Shown piece after piece: positions 43,401 to 56,700 of a stretch of DNA of 64,000 nt; position 1 is the stretch's first letter, and the number at the start of each line of letters is the position of its first letter. The stretch is from assembly GCF_000003815.2 (NCBI RefSeq), contig NC_049980.1, positions 411,794 through 475,793 of the forward strand. The letters run 5' to 3'. Made by a program: the position numbers and the translations under genes. A model generated the notes under the pieces. It made no database searches and had not been told where the DNA came from. It saw only the letters and a list, made by a program, of their open reading frames with translations. Source of the DNA: Branchiostoma floridae (lineage: Eukaryota; Chordata; Leptocardii; Amphioxiformes; Branchiostomatidae).

Positions 43401-46400
43401 GGCACGGTAGAGAAAAGTTCGCTTTTTTGAGTTTGTTTTGGGCTTAGGCAGTTTAAAACTGAAGGAATCGGATAATCTAGTTGAATATGTCTGGGAACTC
43501 TATTCCGTTCCATACAAACATTCAATTAAGGAGCACAAATCTGACGCCACAGCGGCGCGAGGACGATATAAAGTCTAATTTCTGTAGGTTACAATCTTTA
43601 GGGAATCCTAGTGAGGATTGTTTATGGCCCGTTTTTAACCGCTTGAAGTAGGAAACAATGATGTAAATGTGGAAATATTTTGAATTAGATATCAAGTCAT
43701 ACAGATTGCCTTATCGAGATTTTGTCCACTTTTAATGCTCTAATATTGCTTAGGTTGCCTTTCAGGAAGGTTAGATATAAAAGTAAACGATATCTAAAAT
43801 GATTCAATTTCTTAAACTGGATCATATTCGAATTTTACCTCTGGACGTTTCAGGGACATCCATCACTATTCTACAGCCAGTTGAAGATAGAGACTATAAA
43901 TATACACCTATACACTTCAAATGGTTTTAAGCCTCCCCTTGCGGCTGAATTTCCAGGGGTGGTTATGACTCTGAAAGCATTAATTTGTTCTTCATGACGA
44001 GTTACGCTTTGGGATGATAGACATCTGTGTGAACGATATCTAAAACTAATTCAATGTCTAAAACTCCATATAAGTTTCGGAGATTACTTCCGGATGCTTC
44101 AAGTGACATCAATCACTTTTCCACAACCACTATACGGTAGGGACGATAAATATACACTTATGCACTTCAAACGTTTGAAGCCTGCCCTTGGTGCTGAATT
44201 CCCTGAAGTGGTTATGACTATTAAAGCATTAGTTTTACTAGACGAGTTACGTTTATGAAGGTTAGACATTCAGGTAAACGATATCTAAAAATAATTCAAT
44301 TTTCTACAACTGGATATAAGATTTGGAGATCACTTCCGGACGTTTCGAGTGACATCCATCACTATTCCACAGCCACTACACGATAGAGACGATAAATATA
44401 CACCAATGCACTTTAGACGGTTTTAGCCTGCCCTTGGTGATGAATTCCTCGGGGTGATTATGACTTGGAAAGCATTAGTAGGATGGAATCCGCTTAAAAT
44501 TACTGTAATGTATTTCTAAAAACATTACTTAAAACGTTGACATAATCCGATATTCAAAATTTCGAATGTTCTTTTTTTAGGTTCAACAACATTTGCCTGT
44601 TGCTAGGCAAAGTGCTTTGTTAAGCATAAAAAAGCAGTTACTCGAGCAACTAGATACCGTTTTGGAAACGGTCATACGTTACAAAAATCCACTATCTTTC
44701 GTCTGTGACAAATTTTAAAATCACTTTTTCTTAGGCCTTAAGGTGCCCTCTCACTGCACTGGTGCTACGCTTGCGTCACTGCGGTGTTCCAAAGATACTC
44801 AACGATTTCAAAGATATCGTCGTCTTCTAAGTCAAACTTTTACGAATAACACATTATCTAATTTGTAAAAAAAAAAGAAGAAGAAAATTACAAAACAGTT
44901 ACGCAGCTAACCAAGCCCGAGGTGACGCAAGCTTGACGCAAGTGCAGTGAGAATATACCTTAAGCTAGAAGCACGTATGACACAGTAGGAGTCAAACAAA
45001 GCTCCAGACAAAACTAGCAGGCGTCTGGATTTCATTACAGGGAAGATGCCGAGAGAAGATAAAATTGTGCCATTTCGACCTTTATCCCCCTACAGCGGCG
45101 TGGGGAGCGCGTAGTATTCTCCGAGTATGCCGCTGATAATGGAGGCGATAAATAGTACCTCCGGTACTCGGGAGTTACTAGCCTGTCCTTGGTATTGGAT
45201 TCCTAGTAGCTAGTATTCTCCGAGTATGCCGCTGATAATGGAGGCGATAAATAATGTCCCTGGGTACTCGGGAGGTACGAGCCTGTCCTTGGTACTGAAT
45301 TCCCGATAGCTATATCGTCTCTGATGGCAGTGGCTTCACTTGATGTGGTAAGGTCGCGGCAAGTAAATTGTATGGGTGGAATTAGCGCTCAAAACTTTTC
45401 GGTGTATTTAAAAAATAAAATTTTATAATTTGACCCCAACGGGAACAAAAATAAAATACGAACAATTATCGTGTAGCATCCTGGATTGTACATGTACATG
45501 TGGTAATAGTGAGAAACATGCATTCATGACTTAAAATAATGTCCCGGGTACTCGGGGGGTATTAGCCTGTCCTTGGTACTGAATTCCCAGTTGCAGTATC
45601 GTCTCTGATGGCAGTGACTTCACTTGATGTGGTAAGGCCACGGTAAGTAAAATGTATGGATAAAATAAGCGTATTCAATGATTTCCAATTATTCGAAAAG
45701 CAAAGAAACAATAATTTTACCGGGATGATGGGCATTAACAAACAAAAAAGTAAAAGTATATTGTAGTATACCTAGCAAGTCTCTTTGTAAGTTTTGTTAA
45801 ACGTTCTGGAAAGTTCTAGATGTCACAGACTTTGCCATGGTAGGTGAAGAAAAATAATGTTGCGGGAGCTCTGCTAGGCACGCCCTGTTCGAACGCCCCA
45901 TAATTCACTTGTAGATGAGAGGGAGTTGATCAATTGTCAATGATTCACGCGAGTAGAGATCTCGTTAGGGTTCATTCCACTGTGATGTTGGTGGGAATAT
46001 TCTTAAAGAATGTGACAGCTGGTCACTGCTGTACTACACACATATATCAATTTGCTTGTAAATAAAGGAGCTTTTTATGCTTCGTACTTCTTCTGCCATC
46101 TAATCCCCGGCACTCAAAAATGCCGGTGACTTTTGATTAGATTTTACTGTAAATATGAACGAAATACTAGCAGTAAAAGAAAATATTAGCGGATGTACCA
46201 AATACAAAGAGGTCGGGGCGGAGTCCAATGATAAAGTATTGTGTGTAATTATTTTGGCATAAGGCTAATTACTAGAAGGGAACCGTCCTGCATTTTCTCA
46301 AAAATGTTGTCTTTCTAGGTATCCTGCGATGGCGTAATTTAATGAAATTATTTCGGATATATAAATTAACGTATAGCACCAGTAAAATGTGTAAGTGGAG

Positions 46401-47749
46401 AATTTAATAAAACGATTGTTTACCTCGGAGTCTGTCTTGGGCTCGAGATTTCTCCAGAGGCGGTTCTCGTGACTCAGGTCCAGGGTACCCAGCACCACCT
46501 GCACCTCACCCAGCAGCTCGTCTCTGCGCAGGTGCGGAGTCTTGCTGAACACTTTCATGCGCAGCTTCATGTCGTTCAGCATCTAATGATCGTTAAAGAG
46601 GTTCATCAACCACGCATCAACCAGCCCAAGCTGTGCTGTCAGACATTGGAAATTTTGAGGTATGTATCTTACCTTTAAAACAGTCACTATTGGAAGGAAA
46701 TTGGTAGTAACAGCATCTGAAGAAAGTTAAAAACCAATTAACTCTCAAACACCATCCATCTGGGAGGGGGCCAGAGTATAGGGAGGTAAACAGAATAACT
46801 CGCTGGATAAAGGAGGCAGTTTGGATCATAAAGTCAGCTATAAGTAGCAGCTAGAAGCAGGCCCAGCCAGTCTAACACTTATAATGTTATCTGACAACCA
46901 TCGAAACTTTGAATTTGAGTACTATCCTAACTGTGTCTAAGAACTTTAGTATATTCTCACCACTGAAAACACCAGGTTTGTTTCATGTGACAAAAGGTAG
47001 AAGATGGTCCAAATCTAAACAGACCCCGTTATATTTAGCTCAGTGATATCTTTTTGTTAATTTTTTTTGTGGGCATTGAACATTTATTGCTCAATGAAAC
47101 GGGGAGTATACAATAATATCATAAGTTCTGTGGTTTTCAATGTAAGTGACGGTTTAAGTCTTTAAACAATGTATATTCCTTAATTTTGCATTAAAAATTA
47201 CACTTTGACAACTTGCCGAATGATACCAAGTTAGGTATTATCCTAGGAAAAATACATATTGAGGGCAACCAAAAATATTATATTTTGCAAGCTGCACATT
47301 TTGTTGGGTTTGACTTAAAACAGGCTTTCCCTGGCACAGTTTTGTGCCTGTCTCCGTTAACATTTAGAATGGGTTGTAATAAATGTCTACCGGCAAATTC
47401 ACTCTCACTTCTCTTACTTCTCTCACTACTCTCACTCACTCTTACTCTATCGGCAAATCCACAGAAGGAATGTTCTTCGATTAAGAAAAACGTTTAAAAT
47501 GCACTTGAAAACATGCCAACGGAAGCCGCTGAGGTTGCTTTTTTGTGTGGGGTGGGAGTCAGACAAAAGCACTTAAGTACGTCGAAATGGCTAAGTGGCG
47601 AGTAGGCAGACGACTATACATCAATAGACTTTAGTGGAGTAAATCTGAAGTGGACATGTCGTAAATTAGAACGAGAAAGCAGCATTCCTTCTAAGTCAAG
47701 ATAACAATATTGCCGGAAACCTGTTTTCGAGTTAATCCTTTTGTCTGTG

Positions 47750-47782
<33 letters not shown>

Positions 47783-50700
47783 GAGTAACATGTCCTTAAT
47801 ACTGAGTGACATGTCCTGACTACTGAGTAACATGTCCTTACTACTGAGTAACATGTCCTTACTACTGAGTAACATGTCCTTACTACTGAGTAACATGTTC
47901 TTTCTACTGAGTAACATGTCCTTACTACTGAGTAACATGTCCTTACTACTGAGTGACATGTCCTTACTACTGAGTAACATGTCCTTACTACCGAGTAACA
48001 TGTCCTTACTACCGAGTAACATGTTCTTTCTACTGAGTAACATGTCCTTACTACTGAGTGACATGTCCTTACTACTGAGTGACATGTCCTTACTACTGAG
48101 TAACATGTCCTTACTACTGAGTGACATGTCCTTACTACTGAGTGACATGTCCTTACTACTGAGTAACATGTCCTTACTACTGAGTGACATGTCCTTACTA
48201 CTGAGTGACATGTCCTTACTACTGAGTAACATGTCCTTACTACTGAGTGACATGTCCTTACTACTGAGTAACATGTCCTTACTACTGAGTAACATGTTCA
48301 CTCTACTGGGTAACATGTCCTTACTACTGAGTAATCTGTCTTTACTACTGAGTACTGAACCCACCTGAAGTCCCAGCCCTCCGAAGTAGAACTCCTCGTT
48401 GAAGATGGGGTTCCTAAGGATAGCGTTCACTATCGTTATATCAAATTACATACTCATAAACCCACCTGTAGTCCCAGCCCTCCGAAGTAGAACTCCTCGT
48501 TGAAGATGGGGTTCCTAGCGATAGCGTTCACTATCCTTAGATCAAATTAAATACTCATAAACCCGCCTGTAGACCTAGTCCACCGAAGTAGAACTCCTCG
48601 TTGAAGATTGGGCTCTTAATGGTATGTCCACTATCTATGTCTATTTACATGTCCTTACTACTGAGTACCATGCCCTTACTACTAAACCCACCTGTAGACC
48701 TAGTCCACCGAAGTAGAACTCCTCGTTGAAGATGGGGTTCCTCGTGTGTTTGACTGTTCGCGTCTGCTGTCGCCCCACCTTACCGGGCAGCAGGTACAGC
48801 CGGATGTAGCTGTTGATGTTGTTCTTGGCGTGCTTGTGGCCGCCCAGATTCTCAGCCTTAATGATTGACACCTGCCAACAAACAAAAATGTACCTTTAGA
48901 TTGAACGTTCATCTGTGATGATAAATAACATCATCATCATTAAAAAAAACTTAATCCAACCAACAATTAAGGAATTTGGGACTTTCGCTAAACAGAACGG
49001 AGACGGGGGTGACACAAGTTACCTGGCACCTACGACCCACTGCAACAGTCACGTGATTCCAACGTCACGTTCAGGGAGTTGTAGGAGATGGGCCCATTTA
49101 GTGAACATGGATATCGAATGTTGATAGAGCGCATTTGTACCCACCAACCTATTGTCGCTTGTTATGAGACACAGTAAACAAAAGATTGTATCTACGAAAC
49201 GACGAACTGGCCAACGACAAATTAATATATTCATGTAGTGCCACTTGAACAGAAAGTTACACTTGACATTCACCCTCATTGTGCCGTACCAGTGGTAAAT
49301 TCTCCCACTTTTGATTCACTTATAACGTTATCAAACTTCCCGTTTCTGGAAAGTCCGCACAATGAATCAGACATTTAAAAAAGAATCAACGGGATCGACC
49401 GAAAATTCTCGCCGTGTGTTTCCTTTGTGATGGGACGAAGCTCAAATCATACGACTATGGATTCTACCAACACGGATAAAACTGCATTCGAAGGTTTTAC
49501 CTTCAGCTGCCTCCCACGCTTGACAAACTCGACTGAGAACTTGAGTTCCCCGAGGTAGTGTGGAGGCAGTCCTATCTCTTTATCATGGGAGTCCCGGCGG
49601 ACATAAGTGAACGTTGGAACCTGCAAGAAGAAATAGACAATATGTTTTCTATCACCCTTTAGCTTACGTAATTACGACCAGCTAGCTATTTCCATACAAG
49701 TATGGAGGTAAAACATGTGTCGTATTGGCATCGCAGTTGAGGTGGTACCTCACTCAACTTGGGGCCTTGGTGCGGCATTGTGGGGTTCGAAAGATTACTC
49801 AACTAATTTAAAAAGCTAAAGAACGAATTTGATTCCGTATTGTTTATTTTACTGTCTTCTAAGTCATACTTTAACGTATTACACATTGTATGAATTATAA
49901 AAAGAATCGATGAAAATAACACAACAGTGCCTCATTGAAATGCAGTGCTTCACTTCCATACTAAAACTCATAAATGCTGGGTTCTAAGTAGAGAAAACAG
50001 CATGTGTCATTTTTATAGTATGACTCGGCTGGGGTTCGAACTCAAGACCTACCGAATGCATGACGACCACTCTAACAACTCGGTAAAAAAAAGGAAAGTT
50101 GCAATAAGTAACCACCTGAAGCGACACGCTCCTCTCCCGTGGCTGGGGGATGATTTTACGCTGCATGTTCGGACTTGGTTCGGCGGAGCTGGGAGAGCTG
50201 CCCGAGGAGAAATATTCCATTTGCGGGACGGTGAGCGACGAACGTCGCCGAGTGGACTGCCGCTGCCGCCGGACGTACTTAGGCGACCTGCAGGGAAAAA
50301 CAGTAATGGTAATCTCAGTTGGCGATAATGTAAAAATTAAAGGCAAGTTCGGGGTATCATTAGCTCATCCGTGAACATTTCAGGGTATAACAATTACAAA
50401 CACATGCACCCTTAACAAAAGCTGAGGCATCACCTGAACCTCCTTCAACTCACCTCCTTCTGTGTTAGCGTGTTTGGTTTAAGCAGGAAAAAAAATATTC
50501 TTTGCGAAACCTATATATGACTGTACTACCCAACACAGCAGCATGTTATCTAAAGTGTCCAAAAAGTTCGAACCGAAAAATTCCTCACGGTGGAAGACAT
50601 CTTCAGTTCAAACAACGCCGCCATCTTGTTTTCTGGCGTCAATTTAAAGACAGCCCTTTTAAATTTAAGGGTCTGCACAGGCTAAGAAAATGGGCAAAAT

Positions 50701-53700
50701 TCTTTTTTTACCAATCTGAAAGTCTAAAATTATATATATTTCCTGCACTGCTTCATCAAATATGAATTTTTTTTTTACATTTTTCAAGTTAAGGACTTGA
50801 GTCCGAAGTAGATTTTTGTAGAAGATGAAAATGGGCCCTAGGCACAGGCCTGTGACTTTTGCATTCGTAAGGTACGTATCATGTAAAACATGTTCATGTT
50901 ATAAGCAAACTGAGCATATGCAAATGTTATATGTACGATAACTATTAGTGACCCCCACATGGTGGGTTAGGTCAAAAGCCATAGACTGAGCATTTTTGTC
51001 TTTATCTATCCACACACTCTTCAGAATGAGCGCGGCCCATTTCTTAGTATTAACATTTTTTACATGATATTTCTGTGGTCTGGAAGCGGTATGCATAGTC
51101 ATCAGTTTTGAATAGTGAATAAAGCTCTGGGTATCTTTTAGCGATGTGTTAGACCGACAGTGATCCATTTTGGTTGAACCCTATTGAGGTATCATGCCAT
51201 TGCCAAGCAGGGGCTGTCAATCCATAAAGGTACCAGGGCTATGGTTTATACAATGAGATAATCTCTATGCACATAAGGGGTTTAATTGCAAAATATACTA
51301 TTTATTACATTCATTGGAATGTACTTGTCGACCTTTTTGTGGGAAACACTAACACAATTGAGGTTGCTTAACTTGGGATCTAGTTAAGCACGGCATGGAT
51401 GATTTCGTAGAATAGCAACAAAATTTAAAAAGACAATTCTCTCTAAAAGGAAGTGTTAATTTCAAAGAGACTATGTATCAATGAATACATAATCAGTCGC
51501 CCTTTTGTGTAATTCCACTTGTGGCGAATTATGCGATGTTTGTTTTGCAATGATGGCACTTTCTAAACTCATGCAGACCCTACCAAAGCATTCCTTGTAT
51601 ACGTATAGTACATTAATATCCAACAGAAGAATAACTACTGAAGTGAAATGCATCTTTAAAGTTAATACCTGTCCTTGGAGCTGTCAAGGCCATCAGGTAC
51701 ACACATGGAATGGAAAACTCATTACTTTTATCTAGTAACAGCTTGTTCGTCTGGCCAATTATCTTCAATTGGATATTAGAAAATCTCATTATCAAAAGCA
51801 AACCTTAGGGTAGCCTATAAGTCGGGCGTGCTATAGAATACGAAGAGAGATAACACCCCGAGAGCAAGCCAGCAATCTTGATCTCAACTATCTTTTTATT
51901 TATTGAACCTTGTTCTATGCAGCACAATTAGATGGTCCGTTTTCTTTCACTGGGGTAGACAGTACATTAGATATGGTAACAGGTGGTACTTCAGAAAGAA
52001 CAGTTACATGCAATTACCTAAAGATGAAGACAACATACATAGATCGATAGAATCGAAAGCCTTACGGAAATTGATAAACATAAGTGAAGACAAAGGTGAA
52101 GGTAAAGGTAAATGTAAAGGCAAAGGTAAAGTAAATGTGAACTTCAAGGTAGTCCAATAGTCGTTTGGGGGTCATAGGAGCGGTGGGTTGGTATCTATTG
52201 TATTGGGATCCCAACCCTCTCCTTCCACCGCTTTTAGATTCCCAAAACTAAGTCAGGTACTCATGTTCACTGGGTGGAGTGAGGGACGTAGTGCCTAGTA
52301 TGCAACGTCTAGCCTATGTCTAGGTCTCGGGTCGGCTAGCCTAGCCACTCGGGCATTTAAAGCGACATTCATTAGACAATATTGGACACTAAAGTTGTCG
52401 CCTACAATTACTAAACCAGCAAACTAAACTAGAAACTACCAAACAACCAGCAAATCAACCAGCCAACTCAACATTCAATCCACTTATCAACTAGCGAACC
52501 CACTAGCCAACCCACCAACCGAACCGCCCACTCACCAACCAACCAGCCCACCATTCAAACCACTCATCAACTAAGCCCCCAAATAACCCACAAACAACCC
52601 ACCAACCAAACGATTCACTCACCAACCAATCATCCAACCGTTCAACAACTCACCAACCAACCGATCAACAACTCATCAACTAAACCACTAACTAACCCAC
52701 CAAAAACATACCAACCAAACCATCCACCTAGCACCTAACCTACCAACTTAACAACCAACCAACCAACCAACCAATCAACCAACAAACAAACAAACAAACC
52801 AACAAACAAACAATCAAACCAACCAACCAACCAACAAACAAACAAACCTACCAAACAAGCAACCATCAAATAAACAAACAACAACCTAACGGACAAACAA
52901 CAAACAAGCTTACCGTTTGCTGCCCCTGCGTCTGCATGTTGTTTCAGAGTCACATGACCACTTCCGATGCCGTGTCGGTCTAGGAGAGCTGACGGGAGAG
53001 GACTCGGTGGAACTGCCGCTTCCCGCCGACCGGCCCGACCGGGGGCTGTTGGAAGCGCGGGAACTGGCGTTGCTATGCCGCTTGTTGCTAGGCAACCGCC
53101 AACCATCGTCTGATCCAGACTCCGGCGTGACCACGATAGGACTGGAAGGGAAGAGAAAAACTAGTTATGTTTTTATTCCAACACAGAGGCAAACACACTT
53201 GAAACGACATTTCGTAGATAAAAGATAATCTTTGTAGTCCATATGTTGTTGTTGTTGTTTTGGGGTAGGGCTTTTCAGTCATAACAAGGACATTATATTC
53301 TTGTATAATGCCCTTCGTCATACTATATTTTTAGCTAACGCATAAATTCCAATCAGAAAGCAAATGGTTGCAAAATCCAATTGAGATCGCATCCTGCTTT
53401 TTCACATAATTTGCTTTGATTTTCATTTTTTTTTTTTTTTTTACAATTGCAGTAATATAGGCCTAAGGCTTAGGCCCCGATTGGAGAAGGGGCCATGCTG
53501 TGCAGTTCACGAGCTGATTTTTAGGCACTTTCAATCACTTGTTTCTTCTCCCAGATCTTCTCTCATCCCTGCTAGCGTCACTATATCCAGCCTTCTCTCT
53601 TTCTCCTGTGTACTGAGTTTTTGGTATATGTCGTCCACCTCGTTATACATTCTGTGTCTGCTGCTCTTATACCTAGGCCTCGGACATTTGACATATTTTT

Positions 53701-56700
53701 CCAGTAACATGCGTGGCTTTTTGAGTTTGCCTGCTTTATTTTTAACAAAGTCGCAACTGACCATAGTCTGATACATAGTTGCACCTTTATCCACCAGTTG
53801 ATTTATAACACATGCTCCGAGCACACAATCAGCTCAAGCCGCAAGCACAGTCCATAGGGTGATCACAAAAACTTGTGTACCTTTGGCCTTTCGTAAGGTC
53901 CGGAAATTATCAACAATTTCATATATAACTGTGCAGCTATGAATAAAGGACAAAACCGGTAATTGTAAATAAAAATTGGTGGTCAGCTATTCTTGTATGT
54001 AACGTATAACTCAGCAGCTATAAATAAAGGGCCAAAGCGGTAATTGTGAATGAAAATTGGGGGTCAGTTCTTCCTGCATGTAACGTAATGATTATCCACG
54101 CGGGAGTGCGTGTGTGCCTCATTAGTAGCATCGCACATACAGATGTAATATTCTATACAAAGTTATTTCCGCTTCCGGTCCGAATCAAGAACTAATGTAA
54201 TCTTTAAGCTTATGGATGATATCAACGCGCTCATAAACTTTCGGCTGTTCTAGAAACAAGTGCTACAAAATCTTTATTTTGGCGATAGCATGTCGCATTT
54301 TAAATTTGTCAGTTTAGATAAAAAAAACTATGTTAAATATTATTCTACCCTAAAGGGGCATGCAGTCTATTTTAGCGCTTAAGCTACCAATTCTATGTAT
54401 CTATTGCGCATATATATAGCCTGCTCTTCTCAGCTAGCCTGTGGCCATTTCGAAGGGCTAGACGTATTAACAGAGACCATACAAATGGATTTGCAGTCAT
54501 AAAAAAGCAGCAAAGTCATTGATCGTCGTAGCACATCGACTTTGTGCAAAATTTGTTCCCACGCATATCAGAGTACAAAGCTTAAGTCCAAGTATTGCTG
54601 ACATTCATCTTATGAGAAGCCCTAAAGCTAATGGCAAAACCCGCCGTACATACAAATGCGTGCTGTCTACGTGCCAAAACGTGGGGAATCTTTTGGGATC
54701 TGTAAGTGGTAAGTACCGTCTACGTACGAAATCGTAGGGAATCCGAAGGATTTTGGAGCACGCAGACACGCCGTAGAACTTTACATACATGCAGGCAAAA
54801 CTTTGTGAGCCATCGGGCTGTGGATTGACCCCCCCCCCCGCACGTGCCAGTACGGGCAACGCGCCTGCTCTGTACAGGCTGAACGTTTTCAGAAATACGT
54901 GGCGGACGTGGCCTCCCCACAAACGTACGGATAAATTGCACGTACGGCGTGTTGTGCCCTTAGCCTAACGTTCCCTGCTAGTCCCCCCTTACCGTAAACA
55001 AGGATATAGTAATGGTCAATTCTCCATAGAGCCGCCATAAAAATTTTCCACCCTAAATTTTACGCCAAACTTTACGAGGAACTGCAACATTTTGTACAAG
55101 CATTTTAGTGACTGTAGACAGTAGAAAATGGTAAAGTCACATATCAACGTAGCTCATTAACTTTGCGAGCGCAAAGTGCAACATTTATCACACCAAAAGC
55201 CTGCAGATATAGGTACAAAGTCATTTTTACACTAGTTTTTATGGGAGGCAGTAACAGTATAAAACGTTCCCTGCTAGTTTTATCTTACTGTGATTATCAT
55301 AGTTATTGAGGTAAACACCATAAAAAAAACTACGTTAAATTTTATGACAGACTTTAGAAGTAACGGTAAGATCTGTTGACACCTTTTAGTGGCTGTAGAC
55401 AGCAGAAAAAAAATGTCATTTATCAACGTAGCGCATCAACTTTGCGAGCGCGAAGTGTAAAATTTATTACAAAATAACCCTGCATATATATAAGTATAGA
55501 GTCCAAGCATTGCTTAGACTCATCTTATGAGAGACCGTAACTGTATATAATGTCCTCTGCTAGTTCCAACTTACTTTGATGGTTATTGAGGGATAAGGGT
55601 GTACACTACAGTAATTCGCAGGCCGATGGCAGACAAAGGTTTGCCTGCACGTAAAGTTCCACGGCGTGTCTGCGTGCTCCGAAATCCGTCGGATTCCCTA
55701 AGGATTCGTACGGAGGCGGTACTTACCGCTTACGGATTCTAAAAGAATGCCCACGTTTTGGCACGTAAACAGCACATACGGCGGGTTGTGCCCTTAGCTT
55801 AATGGTCCCTGCTAGTTCCACTCTACTATCATAGTTCTTACCGGGAGGTAAACGAATGTAATACAAGAGCCCCCCTCTCTCGAGTCGTCATAGATTTTTC
55901 CAATCCTAGATTTTAAGACAGACTTTAGTACGAACAGTGACATTTGCAGACACCGTTTCAGTGAATGTAAAGAACAGTAATTTCGCATCTTAGGACATTG
56001 ACTTTGCACAAAGAGTGCAAATGTATTTCGCAAAAACACTCCATATATAATACAAATTCCAAGGATTGCTTGCAAATGATAGACACATCCAATGGGAGAC
56101 CATTACGGTCAATAACTGCTATTTCTACCTTACTATAATAGCAGTTACGTTATTATCGGTGAGAAATCAGTGTACTGTTATCAGTAATAGTCAGCCGTTC
56201 TTACAACCGCCACATAAAATTATCTCCAAACCTAGAATTTACGACGGACTTTAGAAGGAACCGTATCAATTTCTAGACATCTTTTTGTAACTGTAGACAG
56301 TAAAAATCAGCAAATTATGCCATACATCACCGTAGCACGTTTTATTTGCAGTCACGCAGTGCCAAATTGTGTACACCAAACGCCTTCATATCTAAGTACA
56401 AAATCCAAGTATTGCCTACGCTCGACTAGCTTCTAAGACTTTCGAATATATATTTTCGGAGAAACAGTAATTTTGTAAAGGTCTTTACAGTGAACTACAA
56501 TCTTCTTGCAGCACTTCGGAGTAAAAAAAAGTGACAAGGGCCAAAGACATGCTCATAACAGCTATGGTGTAAGTTTGGTACGTATAAATGGCAATCTATA
56601 AGCAGAGGATTTAAGAACGAACCTTCATAATGAATCTAAATAGTGAACCCTAGGCTTACCCGCAAACAAATCCTGAAAATAATGCGTTTTGGATTCAGTG

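Noticed and set aside
47732-48430. 232- and 178-codon open frames on opposite strands (SSKDMLL, NMSLLLS repeats)
   Set aside because: Pure products of a 21-bp minisatellite, open on both strands because the unit is a multiple of three; no independent coding signal apart from the copied exon end.
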